This document shows positions 9,713 through 19,027 of a stretch of 64,000 nucleotides of DNA, piece by piece; the first letter of the stretch is position 1, and each line of letters opens with the position of its first letter. This stretch comes from Paracoccus gahaiensis (GTDB lineage Bacteria > Pseudomonadota > Alphaproteobacteria > Rhodobacterales > Rhodobacteraceae). A program made the position numbers and the translations under genes. The stretch lies in the NCBI RefSeq assembly GCF_005048225.1, contig NZ_SUNI01000003.1, positions 248,001 through 312,000 of the forward strand, read 5' to 3'. The notes under the pieces are model-generated. The model made no database searches and was not told the origin of the DNA. It was given only the letters and a program-made list of their open reading frames with translations.

Positions 9713-10444
9713 ATGGCATTGGCTCGGGGCGCAGCGGCGGTATCTGACGGGGGCGCACAGCCCCGCCACGTCGCCATCATCATGGACGGCAACGGCCGGT
9801 GGGCCACCGAACGCGGCTGGCCGCGTCTGGTCGGGCACCGCCGGGGCGCCGAGCGGGTCAAGCAGATCGTGCGGGCCTGCCCCGAGCTGGGCGTGGACTG
9901 GCTGACGGTCTATGCCTTCTCGACCGAGAACTGGAAGCGCTCGACCGAGGAGGTCCTCGGGCTGATGAAGATCTTCCGCCGCTACATCCAGTACGAGGCC
10001 GAAGGCATGGCCTCGGAGGGCGTGCGGCTTCGCTTCATCGGCGGGCGCGAGCGGCTGGACCGCAAGCTGCAGGACCTGATGGCCGCGATCGAGGCCCGCA
10101 CGGCGGGGAACACGCGTCTGAACCTGACCGTCGCCATCAACTATGGCGGCCGGGACGAACTGCTGCGCGCCTCGACGCGCCTCGCCGACAAGATCGCCCG
10201 GGGCGAGGTCGAGACGCCGGGCCAGGCCGATCTGGAGGCCTGCCTGGACACTGCCGGACAGCCCGATCCCGACCTCGTGATCCGCACCTCGGGCGAGACG
10301 CGGGTCTCGAACTTCCTGCCCTGGCAGGCGGCCTATTCGGAATACGAGTTCACGCCGACCCTGTGGCCCGATTTCACCCCCGATCATCTGGCGGCGATCC
10401 TGGACCGCTTTGGCCTGCGCGACCGCCGCTTCGGGGGCGCATGA
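9713..10444 (+). CDS. uppS: Di-trans,poly-cis-decaprenyl(undecaprenyl)-diphosphate synthase
   Basis: A cis-prenyltransferase of 243 residues that elongates farnesyl-PP to the C55 lipid carrier for peptidoglycan and other glycans. The signature HVAIIMDGNGRWATERG is at residues 20-36, with catalytic Asp in MDGNGR. YAFSTENWKRS and the C-terminal RTSGETRVSNFLPWQAAYSEYEF also match. The last four bases (ATGA) overlap the cdsA start, so translation is probably coupled. Confidence 0.96.
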   Translation: MALARGAAAVSDGGAQPRHVAIIMDGNGRWATERGWPRLVGHRRGAERVKQIVRACPELGVDWLTVYAFSTENWKRSTEEVLGLMKIFRRYIQYEAEGMASEGVRLRFIGGRERLDRKLQDLMAAIEARTAGNTRLNLTVAINYGGRDELLRASTRLADKIARGEVETPGQADLEACLDTAGQPDPDLVIRTSGETRVSNFLPWQAAYSEYEFTPTLWPDFTPDHLAAILDRFGLRDRRFGGA

Positions 10445-11283
10445 CGGAGAGCCGGATCCCCCGCGGGGCCGCCCCCGGGAAATGGGGGGACCTGTCGCGG
10501 CGCGTCGCCTCCACGCTGGTGCTTCTGGGCATCGGGGTGATGCTAGCCGTGGCCGAGGGGCTGTGGCTGCGCCTGGCCATGGCGGTCATCTCGGCCATCA
10601 CCTTCTGGGAACTGGCGGCGATGACCGGGTGGAAGAACCCGGCCCGCCACGTGACCCTGTTCGGGCGCTCCCGCCCCATCGCGCTGGCCGCCATCGCGGG
10701 CGTGTCGCAGGCGCTGGCCCTGACCGACTTTCATCCGCTGGCCTGGCTGGCGCTGCTGCTGCCGATCCTGCTGGGCCTGCCGGGCGCCGCCACCCGCGAC
10801 CGTGCGACCTATGCGATCTTCGGCACCGCCATCCTGCTGGTCGCCTATGAACTGGTCGTGTTCCGAGAGGCTTACGGGCTGAACTTCGTGCTGTGGCTGA
10901 TGGGCGTCATCATCATCTCGGACACGTTCGGCTATTTCTTCGGTCGGATGATCGGCGGGCCCAAGTTCTGGCCCTCGCTCAGCCCCAAGAAAACCTGGTC
11001 GGGCAGCGTGGCGGGATGGATCGGTGCCTGCCTTCTGGGGGCCGGCCTGTGGATCTGGGGTCAGGGCGACGTGGCGCTGATCTGGGTCTCGCCGATCGTC
11101 TGCTTCGCGGGCCAGATGGGCGACATCGCCGAAAGCTGGCTGAAGCGGCGGGCGGGCGTCAAGGACAGTTCGAACCTGATCCCGGGCCATGGCGGTTTCA
11201 TGGATCGTTTTGACGCAGTGACGGGCGCGGTGCTGGCCACCATGGTGATCGGATTCCTGACCAGCCTGCCCGTGGTGAACTGA
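10441..11283 (+). CDS. cdsA: Phosphatidate cytidylyltransferase
   Basis: An integral membrane enzyme of 280 residues making CDP-diacylglycerol, the branch point to phosphatidylglycerol and phosphatidylethanolamine. Eight or so hydrophobic helices are visible. The CdsA signature lies near the C-terminus: SDTFGYFFGRMIGGPKFW, SPKKTWSG, then GDIAESWLKRRAGVKDSSNL and PGHGGFMDRFDA. The start overlaps uppS by ATGA. dxr follows after three bases. Confidence 0.95.
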   Translation: MTESRIPRGAAPGKWGDLSRRVASTLVLLGIGVMLAVAEGLWLRLAMAVISAITFWELAAMTGWKNPARHVTLFGRSRPIALAAIAGVSQALALTDFHPLAWLALLLPILLGLPGAATRDRATYAIFGTAILLVAYELVVFREAYGLNFVLWLMGVIIISDTFGYFFGRMIGGPKFWPSLSPKKTWSGSVAGWIGACLLGAGLWIWGQGDVALIWVSPIVCFAGQMGDIAESWLKRRAGVKDSSNLIPGHGGFMDRFDAVTGAVLATMVIGFLTSLPVVN

Positions 11284-11286
11284 CCG

Positions 11287-12453
11287 ATGCGACGCATTTC
11301 CATCTTCGGCGCGACCGGCTCGGTCGGCGCGAACGGCGTCGATCTGATCCGGCATGCGGGCGGGGCGGCGACCTATCATACCGTGGCGCTGACCGGCGGG
11401 CGCAACATCGCGCTGCTGGCGCAGATGGCGCGCGATTTGCGGGCCGAGATCGCGGTGACCGCCCATGACGAGCTGCTGGACGAGTTGCGCGCCGCGCTGG
11501 ACGGCAGTGGCATTGCGGCGGGGGCCGGCACCGCCGCGCTGATCGAGGCCGCCGCCCGTCCCGCCGACTGGACCCTCTCGGCCATCGTGGGGTCCGCAGG
11601 GCTGGCGCCGGGCCTGACGGCCTTGGCGCAGGGCGGCGTGCTTGCCTTGGCCAACAAGGAATCACTGGTCTGCGCGGGCAGCCTGCTTCGGGCCGCCACG
11701 GCACGCTCGGGCGCCACGATCCTGCCGGTCGACAGCGAACATTCCGCCGTCTTTCAGGTGCTTGGCAGCGAGAACCTCGACAGCGTCAAGGATGTGACCC
11801 TGACCGCCTCGGGTGGTGCCTTCCGGGACTGGCCGCTGGAGCGGCTGGCCACGGCGACGGTGGATCAGGCCTCGACCCATCCCAACTGGGCCATGGGGCA
11901 GCGCATCACCATCGACAGCGCCTCGATGTTTAACAAGGCGATGGAGGTGATCGAGGCGAAGGAGCTGTTCGGTCTGGGCGCCGACCGCATCAAGGTGCTG
12001 GTCCACCCCGAGTCGATCATCCACGCCATGGTCACCCATCATGACGGTGGCACCATCGCCCATCTGGGCGCGCCCGACATGCGCCATGCCATCGGCTTTG
12101 CCCTGCACTGGCCCGACCGCCGCCCCCTGCCGGTGGCCGCGCTGGATCTGGCCGCCATCGGCAGCCTGACATTCCGCGCCCCCGACGAGGCCCGCTGGCC
12201 CGCCCTGCGCCTGGCGCGCGAGGTCATGGCGGCGGGCGGTGCAGCCGGCGCGGTCTTTAACGCGGCCAAGGAACAGGCGCTGGACGATTTCATTGCCGGA
12301 AACATCCGGTTCACCGACATGGCCCCCCGGGTCGAGGACACGCTGGCCGCCCTGTCGGGCGAGGAAGGCTTTGGCCGCGATCCGGTCGACCTTGCCTCGG
12401 TCCTGGACTGGGACAATCTTGCCCGACGAAAGGCCGCCCGATGCTTGACATGA
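11287..12453 (+). CDS. dxr: 1-deoxy-D-xylulose 5-phosphate reductoisomerase
   Basis: A 388-residue NADPH-dependent enzyme converting DXP to MEP, the first committed step of non-mevalonate isoprenoid synthesis. The nucleotide-binding motif ISIFGATGSVGANGVDL is at the N-terminus. Substrate and metal residues appear in ALANKESLVCAG, LPVDSEHSAVFQ, and the flexible-loop/MFNKAMEVIEAKELF block. Its last 13 bases overlap rseP. Together with uppS it links precursor supply to lipid-carrier synthesis in one operon. Confidence 0.96.
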   Translation: MRRISIFGATGSVGANGVDLIRHAGGAATYHTVALTGGRNIALLAQMARDLRAEIAVTAHDELLDELRAALDGSGIAAGAGTAALIEAAARPADWTLSAIVGSAGLAPGLTALAQGGVLALANKESLVCAGSLLRAATARSGATILPVDSEHSAVFQVLGSENLDSVKDVTLTASGGAFRDWPLERLATATVDQASTHPNWAMGQRITIDSASMFNKAMEVIEAKELFGLGADRIKVLVHPESIIHAMVTHHDGGTIAHLGAPDMRHAIGFALHWPDRRPLPVAALDLAAIGSLTFRAPDEARWPALRLAREVMAAGGAAGAVFNAAKEQALDDFIAGNIRFTDMAPRVEDTLAALSGEEGFGRDPVDLASVLDWDNLARRKAARCLT

Positions 12454-13772
12454 TCGCCCAGACCACCGGCACGCTCTGGACGCTGGCGGCCTTCGTCGTC
12501 GCGCTGGCGGTGATCGTGACGGTTCACGAATACGGCCATTACATCGTCGGGCGCTGGTCCGGCATCCGGGCCGAGGTCTTTTCGGTGGGCTTCGGCCCGC
12601 GGCTCTATGCGCGCACCGACCGGCGGGGGACCATCTGGCAGGTCGCGGCGCTGCCCTTGGGCGGCTATGTGCGGTTTCTGGGCGACGACAACGCGGCCAG
12701 CGCCGGGCCGGGGCAGGCGGTCGATCCAGCCCTGCGCCGCCAGACGCTGCAGGGCGCGCCGCTTTGGGCGCGCTTCGCCACGCTGCTGGCGGGGCCGGTC
12801 TTCAACTTCGTGCTGTCGATCCTGATCTTCGGCGGTTTCGCCATCGTGCAGGGTCTGCCTGTGGACGAGGTGCGCGTGGGCACCATCAGCGACGCGCCGC
12901 CCGCCATCACCAACGAGCTGCAGCCCGGCGACCGCATCCTGGCGCTTGGCGATCTGCCTGTCGAAAGCTGGCGCGACATCGGCGCCGCGACCGAGACTTT
13001 GCCCGCCGCCACGACCCATCCCTGGCAGGTCGAGCGGGACGGCCAGACCCTGACCGTCGCCGGGCCCGACCCGATGCCCGCGCGCATCAGCGGCGTGGCG
13101 CCGCGCAGTGCGGCGGCCGAGGCCGGGATGCGGGCGGGCGACGTGGTGCTGGCCATCGACGGCGAGCCGGTCGCACGCTTCACCCAGATGCGCGAGGCGG
13201 TCGAGGCCGCCGAGGGCGAGCCCCTGTCCCTGCGTCTCTGGCGCGCGGGCGCGGGCGAACTGGACGTGACGCTGCGCCCCAAGCTGTCCGACCTGCCCGC
13301 CGAGGGCGGCGGCTTCGAGCAGCGCTGGCTGATCGGGGTCACCGGGGGCGAAAGCTTCTTCGCGCCGCAGACCCGCAGCGCCGGGCCGCTGGAGGCGCTG
13401 TCCCTGGGCGCGATCCAGACCTGGGGGATCATCACCTCGTCCCTGACGGGGATGTGGGCGATGATCTCGGGCCAGATCGGCACCTGCAACCTGGGCGGCG
13501 CGATCAGCATCGCGGAAAGCACGGGGCAGGCGGCCAGCGCGGGGGGCGCGAACTTCCTGTGGTGGATCGCGGTCCTGTCGGCGGCGATCGGGTTCCTGAA
13601 CCTGCTGCCCATTCCCGTCCTGGATGGGGGGCACCTGATGTTCTACACCTACGAGGCGCTGCGCGGGCGCCCGCCCTCGGACAAGGCGCTGAACCTGCTG
13701 ACGGCGATCGGCATGGCGGCGGTGCTGTCGCTGATGGTTTTCGGCCTCACGAACGATCTTTTCTGCCCATAG
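12441..13772 (+). CDS. rseP: Site-2 zinc metalloprotease RseP
   Basis: A 443-residue intramembrane protease. HEYGH (residues 29-33) in the first membrane helix supplies two zinc ligands and the catalytic Glu; the third ligand lies in LPIPVLDGGHL near residue 390. Two PDZ-like regions lie between: about 130-200 (GTISDAPPAITNELQPGDRIL) and 210-290 (SAAAEAGMRAGDVVLAIDGEPV). In other bacteria the enzyme cleaves anti-sigma factors and signal-peptide remnants. The frame overlaps dxr by 13 bases, and bamA follows, a conserved gene order. Confidence 0.94.
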   Translation: MLDMIAQTTGTLWTLAAFVVALAVIVTVHEYGHYIVGRWSGIRAEVFSVGFGPRLYARTDRRGTIWQVAALPLGGYVRFLGDDNAASAGPGQAVDPALRRQTLQGAPLWARFATLLAGPVFNFVLSILIFGGFAIVQGLPVDEVRVGTISDAPPAITNELQPGDRILALGDLPVESWRDIGAATETLPAATTHPWQVERDGQTLTVAGPDPMPARISGVAPRSAAAEAGMRAGDVVLAIDGEPVARFTQMREAVEAAEGEPLSLRLWRAGAGELDVTLRPKLSDLPAEGGGFEQRWLIGVTGGESFFAPQTRSAGPLEALSLGAIQTWGIITSSLTGMWAMISGQIGTCNLGGAISIAESTGQAASAGGANFLWWIAVLSAAIGFLNLLPIPVLDGGHLMFYTYEALRGRPPSDKALNLLTAIGMAAVLSLMVFGLTNDLFCP

Positions 13773-13785
13773 GGCGCATGCGCTT

Positions 13786-13814
13786 TTGACAGGCCCGCCC
13801 TGTTCAGGCAAAGA
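13786..13814 (+). promoter_or_regulatory. Putative sigma70 promoter of bamA-ompH
   Basis: TTGACA (13786-13791), a 17-base spacer and CAAAGA (13809-13814), starting 14 bases after rseP stops. The -35 is perfect, the -10 weak. It would allow bamA to be expressed above the level of the upstream operon. Confidence 0.45.
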
Positions 13815-13873
13815 CCGTAGGCAAAACGACAGCCCGAAGAGGGCGCGTGCAGGCCGGAACAAGAGGGACTTCG

Positions 13874-16174
13874 ATGGAACGGAAACTGGGCAAGGGCGCG
13901 GTCGCGCTGATGGCGGCCTTGGCGATCACGATGCCGGTCGGGCTGATCCCGGGGCCTGCGCAGGCGGTGGTCTTCAGCGCCATCAGCGTCGAGGGCAACC
14001 AGCAGATCGAGACCGGGGCCGTGCTGTCGACGCTGGATCTGCCGGTGGGACAGGATGTCAGCCCCGGCCAGATCAACGACGCGCTGCAGCGCCTGCAGGG
14101 CTCGGGCCTGTTCGAGACGGTCGAGCTGGTCCCGCAGGGCGGCCAGCTGGTCGTGCGGGTCAGCGAATACCCGATCGTCAACCAGATCAGCTTCGAGGGC
14201 AACCGCCGCCTGAACAACGACCGCCTGACGGAAATCATCCGCAGCCAGCCGCGCCGCGTCTATCAGCCCAGCCAGGCGATCCAGGACGCGCAGGCCATCG
14301 CGCAGATCTATGCCGCCGAGGGCCGCCTGGCCGCCCGCGTCGATCCCAGGATCATCCGCCGCAGCAACAACCGGGTCGATCTGGTCTTCGAGATCCGCGA
14401 AGGCAACGTGACCGAAATCGAGCGCATCAGCTTTGTCGGCAACCGCGCCTTTTCCGACCGCCGCCTGCGCAACGTGCTGGAAACCAAGCAGGCGGGCCTG
14501 TTGCGCACCTTCATCCGTCGCGACACCTTCGCGCCCGAGCGCATCCCGCTGGACGAGCAGCTCTTGACCGACTTCTACCGCTCGCAGGGCTATGCCGATT
14601 TCCGCGTGCAGGGCACCGCCCCCGAGATCGCGCGCGAACGCGACGCCTTCTTCGTGACCTTCAGCATCGAGGAAGGCCCGCGCTATCGCTTCGGCCGCGT
14701 GGACACCGTGTCCGAGATCCCCGGGGTCGATGCCGCGATCTTCGCCGAGCAGAACCGGGTGCAGCGGGGCGGCGTCTACAACCCCTCGATCATCGACACG
14801 ACCATCCGCCGGATGGAGACGGTCGCCATCCAGCAGGGCCTGGACTTCATCAGCATCGAGCCGCGCGTCACCCGCAATCCGCAGAACCAGAGCCTGGATC
14901 TGACCTTCGCCCTGACCCGTGGCCAGCGCATCTTCGTCGAGCGCATCGACATCGAGGGCAACACGACCACCCTGGACGAGGTGATCCGCCGCCAGTTCAA
15001 CACCGTCGAGGGCGATCCCTTCAACCCGCGCGAGATCCGCAACTCGGCCGAGCGTGTCCGCGCGCTTGGCTATTTCACCGATGCCCAGGTCGAGACGCGG
15101 CAGGGCAGCGGCCCCGATCAGGTCATCGTCGGCGTCAATGTCGAGGAGCAGCCCACCGGCTCGCTGTCGCTTGGCGCGGCCTACGGGGTCAATTCGGGGG
15201 TCGGCTTCAACATCGGCCTGACCGAGCGCAACTTCCTGGGGCGCGGCCAGACCTTGGGCGTGCAGCTGTCCACGGCCAGCGGCGACCGCGCGGCGGGCGT
15301 CAACTTCGTCGAGCCCTATTTCCTGGGCCGCGATCTGCGCTTCGGCTTTTCGGCCAATTACAGCGAGACGGAAAGCCTGAACTCGGATTACGACACCCGC
15401 TCGATCCGCGTGCAGCCGTCGATCGAGTTCCCGATTTCCGAGAACGCCCGGATCGAGCTGCGCTATCGCATCTCGGAAGACGACCTGAGCAGCGTTCCCG
15501 AGACCAGCTCGCAGCTGCTGATCGACGACGTGGGATCGCGGATCACCTCGGCCATCGGCTATACCTACAACTGGGATTCGCGCCGCACCGGGCTGGACCC
15601 GCTGACCGCCTATCGCTTCCGCTTCTCGCAGGATTTCGCGGGCGCGGGCGGCGACACCAAGACGATCACCACCACCGCGCTGGCCGGGGTGGAAAGCACC
15701 GCCTGGCGCGAAAGCGTGACCCTGCGCGCCGAGCTCGAGGCCGGGGCCATCTACAGCTATGGCGATTACGAGACCTGGATCCTGGACCGCTTCCGCACCG
15801 GCAACCGCATCCGCGGCTTCGAGCCGAACGGTTTCGGCCCTCGCGACCTTGAGGCCGAGAACGAGGACGGCCTGGGCGGCAATTACTACTGGGCGGCCCG
15901 CGCCGAGGCGCAGTTTCCCATCGGCCTGCCCGAGGAATACGGGATCTCGGGCGGCCTGTTCGCCGATGTCGGCTCGCTCTGGGGCCTGGACCGGACCTCG
16001 GGCACCGACATGGCCGAGATCGACGACAGCATGTATGTGCGCGGCGCGGTCGGCGCCTCGATCTTCTGGACCACGCCGATCGGGCCGCTGCGCTTCAACT
16101 TCTCGCAGGCGGTGCGCAAGGAAGACTATGACCTGGAACAGAATTTCGACCTGACGATCCAGACGAACTTCTGA
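13874..16174 (+). CDS. bamA: Outer membrane protein assembly factor BamA
   Basis: A 766-residue outer-membrane protein that inserts beta-barrel proteins. A signal peptide ends near residue 33 (GPAQAVVFSAI). Five POTRA domains follow (about 34-430), seen as repeated segments such as ISVEGNQQIETGAVL, FEGNRRLNNDRL, SFVGNRAFSDRRL and IDIEGNTTTLDEVI. The rest is a 16-strand barrel containing the conserved VRGF-like loop (here IRGFEPNGFGPRD) and ending in aromatic F (TIQTNF), the usual barrel signal. The ATG at 13874 has AGAGGG ahead; the ORF extends nine codons farther without support. Its stop overlaps the ompH start. Confidence 0.96.
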   Translation: MERKLGKGAVALMAALAITMPVGLIPGPAQAVVFSAISVEGNQQIETGAVLSTLDLPVGQDVSPGQINDALQRLQGSGLFETVELVPQGGQLVVRVSEYPIVNQISFEGNRRLNNDRLTEIIRSQPRRVYQPSQAIQDAQAIAQIYAAEGRLAARVDPRIIRRSNNRVDLVFEIREGNVTEIERISFVGNRAFSDRRLRNVLETKQAGLLRTFIRRDTFAPERIPLDEQLLTDFYRSQGYADFRVQGTAPEIARERDAFFVTFSIEEGPRYRFGRVDTVSEIPGVDAAIFAEQNRVQRGGVYNPSIIDTTIRRMETVAIQQGLDFISIEPRVTRNPQNQSLDLTFALTRGQRIFVERIDIEGNTTTLDEVIRRQFNTVEGDPFNPREIRNSAERVRALGYFTDAQVETRQGSGPDQVIVGVNVEEQPTGSLSLGAAYGVNSGVGFNIGLTERNFLGRGQTLGVQLSTASGDRAAGVNFVEPYFLGRDLRFGFSANYSETESLNSDYDTRSIRVQPSIEFPISENARIELRYRISEDDLSSVPETSSQLLIDDVGSRITSAIGYTYNWDSRRTGLDPLTAYRFRFSQDFAGAGGDTKTITTTALAGVESTAWRESVTLRAELEAGAIYSYGDYETWILDRFRTGNRIRGFEPNGFGPRDLEAENEDGLGGNYYWAARAEAQFPIGLPEEYGISGGLFADVGSLWGLDRTSGTDMAEIDDSMYVRGAVGASIFWTTPIGPLRFNFSQAVRKEDYDLEQNFDLTIQTNF

Positions 16175-16917
16175 TGCCGATGGGGCGGGCCCTTCTGTGT
16201 CTGATGCTGGCGGCGGGGCCCGCCACAGCCCAGCAGGCGGGGACCGGCGAGGCCCCTGCCGAATTGCCCGCCCCCCCGGGCGTCCCGCCCCTCGCGGCGC
16301 CGCCCAGCCTGCCCAATGGCACCATCGCCGCCCCGGACACCGCGCTGTCGGACCGCGCGCCGGTGCTGACGCTGGATCTGGACCTGCTGTACCTGTCCTC
16401 GGCCTGGGGCCTGCGTGCGCAGGCGCGGCTGGAGGCCGAGGGCGACATCGTCGCCGACGAGAACGAGCGGCTGACCCGGCTTCTGTCGACCGAGGAATCG
16501 CAGCTGACCGAACAGCGCGCCACGCTGCCCGCCGCCGAGTTCCGGCGCCTGGCCGAAAGCTTCGATCTGCGCGCCACCGGCATCCGCCGCGAGCGCGCCC
16601 AGGCCGTGCAGGATCTGAATGGCTGGGCCGAGGCCGACCGTGCCGCCTTTTTCCGCGCCGCCCTGCCGGTGATGGGTCAGGTGATGTCGGACCGGGGCGC
16701 GGTCGCGGTCCTGGACCGGCGCACGGTCTTCGTGTCGCTGGACGCCATCGACGTCACCCAGCAGCTGATCACCACGCTGGACCAGCGCATCGGTGACGGC
16801 GCGGGCGTGGTCCCGCTGCCCGACCCCGACGCGCCCTTGACCGAGGAGATGGTCGGCTCGGGGCAGGCGGAGGACTCAGGGCAGGCGGGCGATGCGGTCC
16901 CGGATCAGGTCGAATAG
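16174..16917 (+). CDS. OmpH/Skp-like periplasmic chaperone
   Basis: A 247-residue exported protein with signal peptide (ending near residue 20, PATAQQ). A Pro-rich spacer is followed by an OmpH core at about 65-205: VLTLDLDLLYLSSAWGLRAQARLEAEGDIVADENERL, a charged helical hairpin, then GAVAVLDRRTVFVSLDAIDVTQQLI. The family helps carry unfolded outer-membrane proteins to BamA. The ATG at 16174 shares a base with the bamA TGA. The 3' end overlaps the convergent nucleoside hydrolase by 42 bases, so its acidic Gln/Gly-rich tail may be dispensable. In relatives fabZ and lpxA often follow; here they do not. Confidence 0.85.
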   Translation: MPMGRALLCLMLAAGPATAQQAGTGEAPAELPAPPGVPPLAAPPSLPNGTIAAPDTALSDRAPVLTLDLDLLYLSSAWGLRAQARLEAEGDIVADENERLTRLLSTEESQLTEQRATLPAAEFRRLAESFDLRATGIRRERAQAVQDLNGWAEADRAAFFRAALPVMGQVMSDRGAVAVLDRRTVFVSLDAIDVTQQLITTLDQRIGDGAGVVPLPDPDAPLTEEMVGSGQAEDSGQAGDAVPDQVE

Positions 16918-17814
16918 CCCGTCGCGGTCGACCTCGTTCAGGAACAGCGCATTGGGCGCCCGCCCGCTGACCCGCCACCAGTCCGCGACCGTCATGCCGG
17001 TGGTCCACCGGCCCTCGGTCTCGATCTCGACATTGATCTCGCGCCCCTGGAACAGGCCCGGCTCCAGCAGCCAGGCGATGGTGCAGGGATCGTGCAGCGG
17101 CGCGCCCTGGCTGCCGTATTTCGCCGTGTCGAAGCGCTCGAAGAAATCCGTCCAGCCCGCGACGGCGGGTCCGCAGCGCCCGGGCAAGGCACGCATCGCC
17201 TCGATCCAGTCGCGATCGGTCAGCGCCTTGTGAGTCACGTCCAGCGGCATGACGACCAGCGGCACGCCCGATCCGAAGACCTCGGCCGCGGCCTCGGGAT
17301 CGACGAAGATGTTGAACTCGGCCGCCGGGGTGATGTTGCCCACCTCGAAATAGGCCCCGCCCATCAGCACGATCCGCGCGACCCGAGTGATGATGTCGGG
17401 CGCGCGGCGGAAGGCCTCGGCGATGTTGGTCAGGGGCCCGATGGGCACCAGCGTGACCGTGCCCGGGGCCTCGCGGCGTAGCAGCTCGACGATGAAATCG
17501 ACCCCGTGCTGCGCCTGCAGGGGCAGGCGAGGCGCGGGCAGCGTGATCCCGTCCAGCCCGGTCTTTCCATGCACATGCTCGGCGGTGACCAGCGCCCGCG
17601 CCAAAGGCCGGTCGCAACCCGCAAAGACCGGCACGTCGTCCCGGCCCGCCAGCTCGACGATCTTGCGCGCATTCACCTCGGTCAGCGCCAGCGGCACGTT
17701 GCCGGCCACCGCCACGATGCCCAGAACCTCCAGCTCCGGCGAGGCCAGCGCCAGCAGGATGGCCACGGCATCGTCCTGCCCCGGATCGGTGTCGATGATG
17801 ATCTTCTGCGCCAT
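16876..17814 (-). CDS. Inosine-uridine-preferring nucleoside hydrolase family protein
   Basis: A 312-residue enzyme that hydrolyses the N-glycosidic bond of ribonucleosides, giving base and ribose. The calcium-binding motif IIIDTDPGQDDAVAILLAL is at the N-terminus, with VAGNVPLALTEVNA, LVPIGPLTNIAEA, MGGAYFEVGNITPAAEFNIFVDPEAA and HDPCTIAWLL at their expected places. Active-site Asp and His are intact. The ATG at 17814 is chosen because the open frame beyond it has no family similarity. The 3' end overlaps ompH by 42 bases in the opposite direction. Substrate preference cannot be read. Confidence 0.92.
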   Translation of the reverse strand: MAQKIIIDTDPGQDDAVAILLALASPELEVLGIVAVAGNVPLALTEVNARKIVELAGRDDVPVFAGCDRPLARALVTAEHVHGKTGLDGITLPAPRLPLQAQHGVDFIVELLRREAPGTVTLVPIGPLTNIAEAFRRAPDIITRVARIVLMGGAYFEVGNITPAAEFNIFVDPEAAAEVFGSGVPLVVMPLDVTHKALTDRDWIEAMRALPGRCGPAVAGWTDFFERFDTAKYGSQGAPLHDPCTIAWLLEPGLFQGREINVEIETEGRWTTGMTVADWWRVSGRAPNALFLNEVDRDGLFDLIRDRIARLP

Positions 17815-17916
17815 CCTGAGCCCCTCAGTCTCGCCAAACGCGGTTTTGTGCGCCACCATCAAAAAAGGCGCAAGCCCTTGCTCACGCCTTTCCCTTGCAA
17901 AGACCACTTCCGTCTC

Positions 17917-18007
17917 GCCCTTTCATCTTGGCAAAAATATCCCGGGGGCCGTCCATCGTGTCCGCCACCGGTCCGAGGACCGGTGGACGGCGGGGGGCTG
18001 GCCCCCC
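17917..18007 (-). repeat. Dispersed intergenic repeat, copy A
   Basis: Read on the minus strand: a GGGGGGC/GCCCCCC hairpin (17992-18007), a second perfect stem CCACCGGTCC-GA-GGACCGGTGG (17965-17986), then CCCCCGGGATATTTTTGCCA followed by AGATGAAAGGGC (core 17917-17950). It lies 13 bases after the stop of the iron-binding-protein gene on the same strand. It has the same plan as copies B-E, and its distal end matches copy D. It may act as a terminator or mRNA-end element. Confidence 0.7.
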
Positions 18008-18019
18008 TGCCTTATCGGA

Positions 18020-19018
18020 TCAACCGTCGAAATTCACCCGCTCGATCAGGTCCAGCGCCTGCGGGCGCAGGTCCGAGATCTCGGACAGGGGCAGATCGTC
18101 CGGCGTGAAATCGCCCCAGCTGGCAACCAGCTCGGACCGCTCCACGCCTTCCGAAACGGGGAACTCGTTGTTCGTCTCGGCATAGATGCGCTGCGCCTCG
18201 TCGCTGGCCAGGAACTCCATCAGCTGCAGCGCCGCGTCGCGGTTGGGGGCGGAGGCGGTCATCGCCATGCCCGAGACGTTCACATGCGTGCCGCCCTCCT
18301 CGAAGGTCGGGAAGACGATGCGGACGGCCTCGGCCCAGTCCTTCTGCTCGTCATCCTTCAGCATCGCGCCCATGTAATAGGTGTTGCCCAGGCTGATGTC
18401 GCATTCGCCCGACCAGATCGACTTGACCTGATCGCGGTCGCCGCCCTCGGGGCGCTTGGCCAGGTTGCCCTTGACGCCCTCCAGCCAGGCCACGGTCTCC
18501 TCCTCGCCGTGATGGGCGAGGAAGGCGGCGGTCAGCGCGACGTTGTAGTCGTTGGTGAAGCTGCGGGTGCAGATGCGGCCTTCCCATTTCGGATCGGCCA
18601 GATCCTCGTAGGTGGTGACCTCGCCATCCGCCACGCGCTCGGTGCTGGCATAGACGATGCGGGCGCGGGTGGTCAGGGCGAACCACTGGTTGTCGTCGTC
18701 GCGCAGGCCCGAGGGGATGACGTCCAGCGCCTCGTCATCGACCGTCTGCAGCACGCCCGCCTCCTTGACCTCGCCCAAGCGGGCCACGTCCACGGTCAGC
18801 ACCAGATCGGCGGGCGAGCGGTCGCCCTCGGCCTGCAGGCGCTCGACCATGCCCTTGTCGACGAAGGCCGCGTTCACGGTGATGCCCGTCTCGGCGGTGA
18901 AGGCGTCGATCAGCGGCTGGATCAGCTCGGGCTGGCGGTGCGAATAGACGTTCACCTCCTGCGCGAAGGCGGGCAGGGCGGTGGCTCCCAGAAGCGAGGC
19001 GAGGATGACAGGACGCAT
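18020..19018 (-). CDS. Iron(III) ABC transporter substrate-binding protein (FbpA-like)
   Basis: A 332-residue periplasmic binding protein. The signal peptide MRPVILASLLGATALPAFAQ is followed by EVNVYSHRQPELIQPLIDAF. The C-terminal half has DISLGNTYYMGAML, where the adjacent tyrosines correspond to the iron-coordinating pair of FbpA proteins. The Asp/Glu-rich middle also fits the family. The ATG at 19018 follows AAGGAG. No permease or ATPase gene is adjacent, so partners must be encoded elsewhere. A large inverted repeat covers the region just upstream and is likely regulatory. Fe3+ specificity is inferred from family and Tyr-Tyr. Confidence 0.88.
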   Translation of the reverse strand: MRPVILASLLGATALPAFAQEVNVYSHRQPELIQPLIDAFTAETGITVNAAFVDKGMVERLQAEGDRSPADLVLTVDVARLGEVKEAGVLQTVDDEALDVIPSGLRDDDNQWFALTTRARIVYASTERVADGEVTTYEDLADPKWEGRICTRSFTNDYNVALTAAFLAHHGEEETVAWLEGVKGNLAKRPEGGDRDQVKSIWSGECDISLGNTYYMGAMLKDDEQKDWAEAVRIVFPTFEEGGTHVNVSGMAMTASAPNRDAALQLMEFLASDEAQRIYAETNNEFPVSEGVERSELVASWGDFTPDDLPLSEISDLRPQALDLIERVNFDG

Positions 19019-19027
19019 TGTTAACTC

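Noticed and set aside
18020..19018. Riboswitch-like reading of the palindrome before the iron-binding-protein gene
   Set aside because: Too small and simple for any known riboswitch class; kept only as an operator or hairpin candidate.
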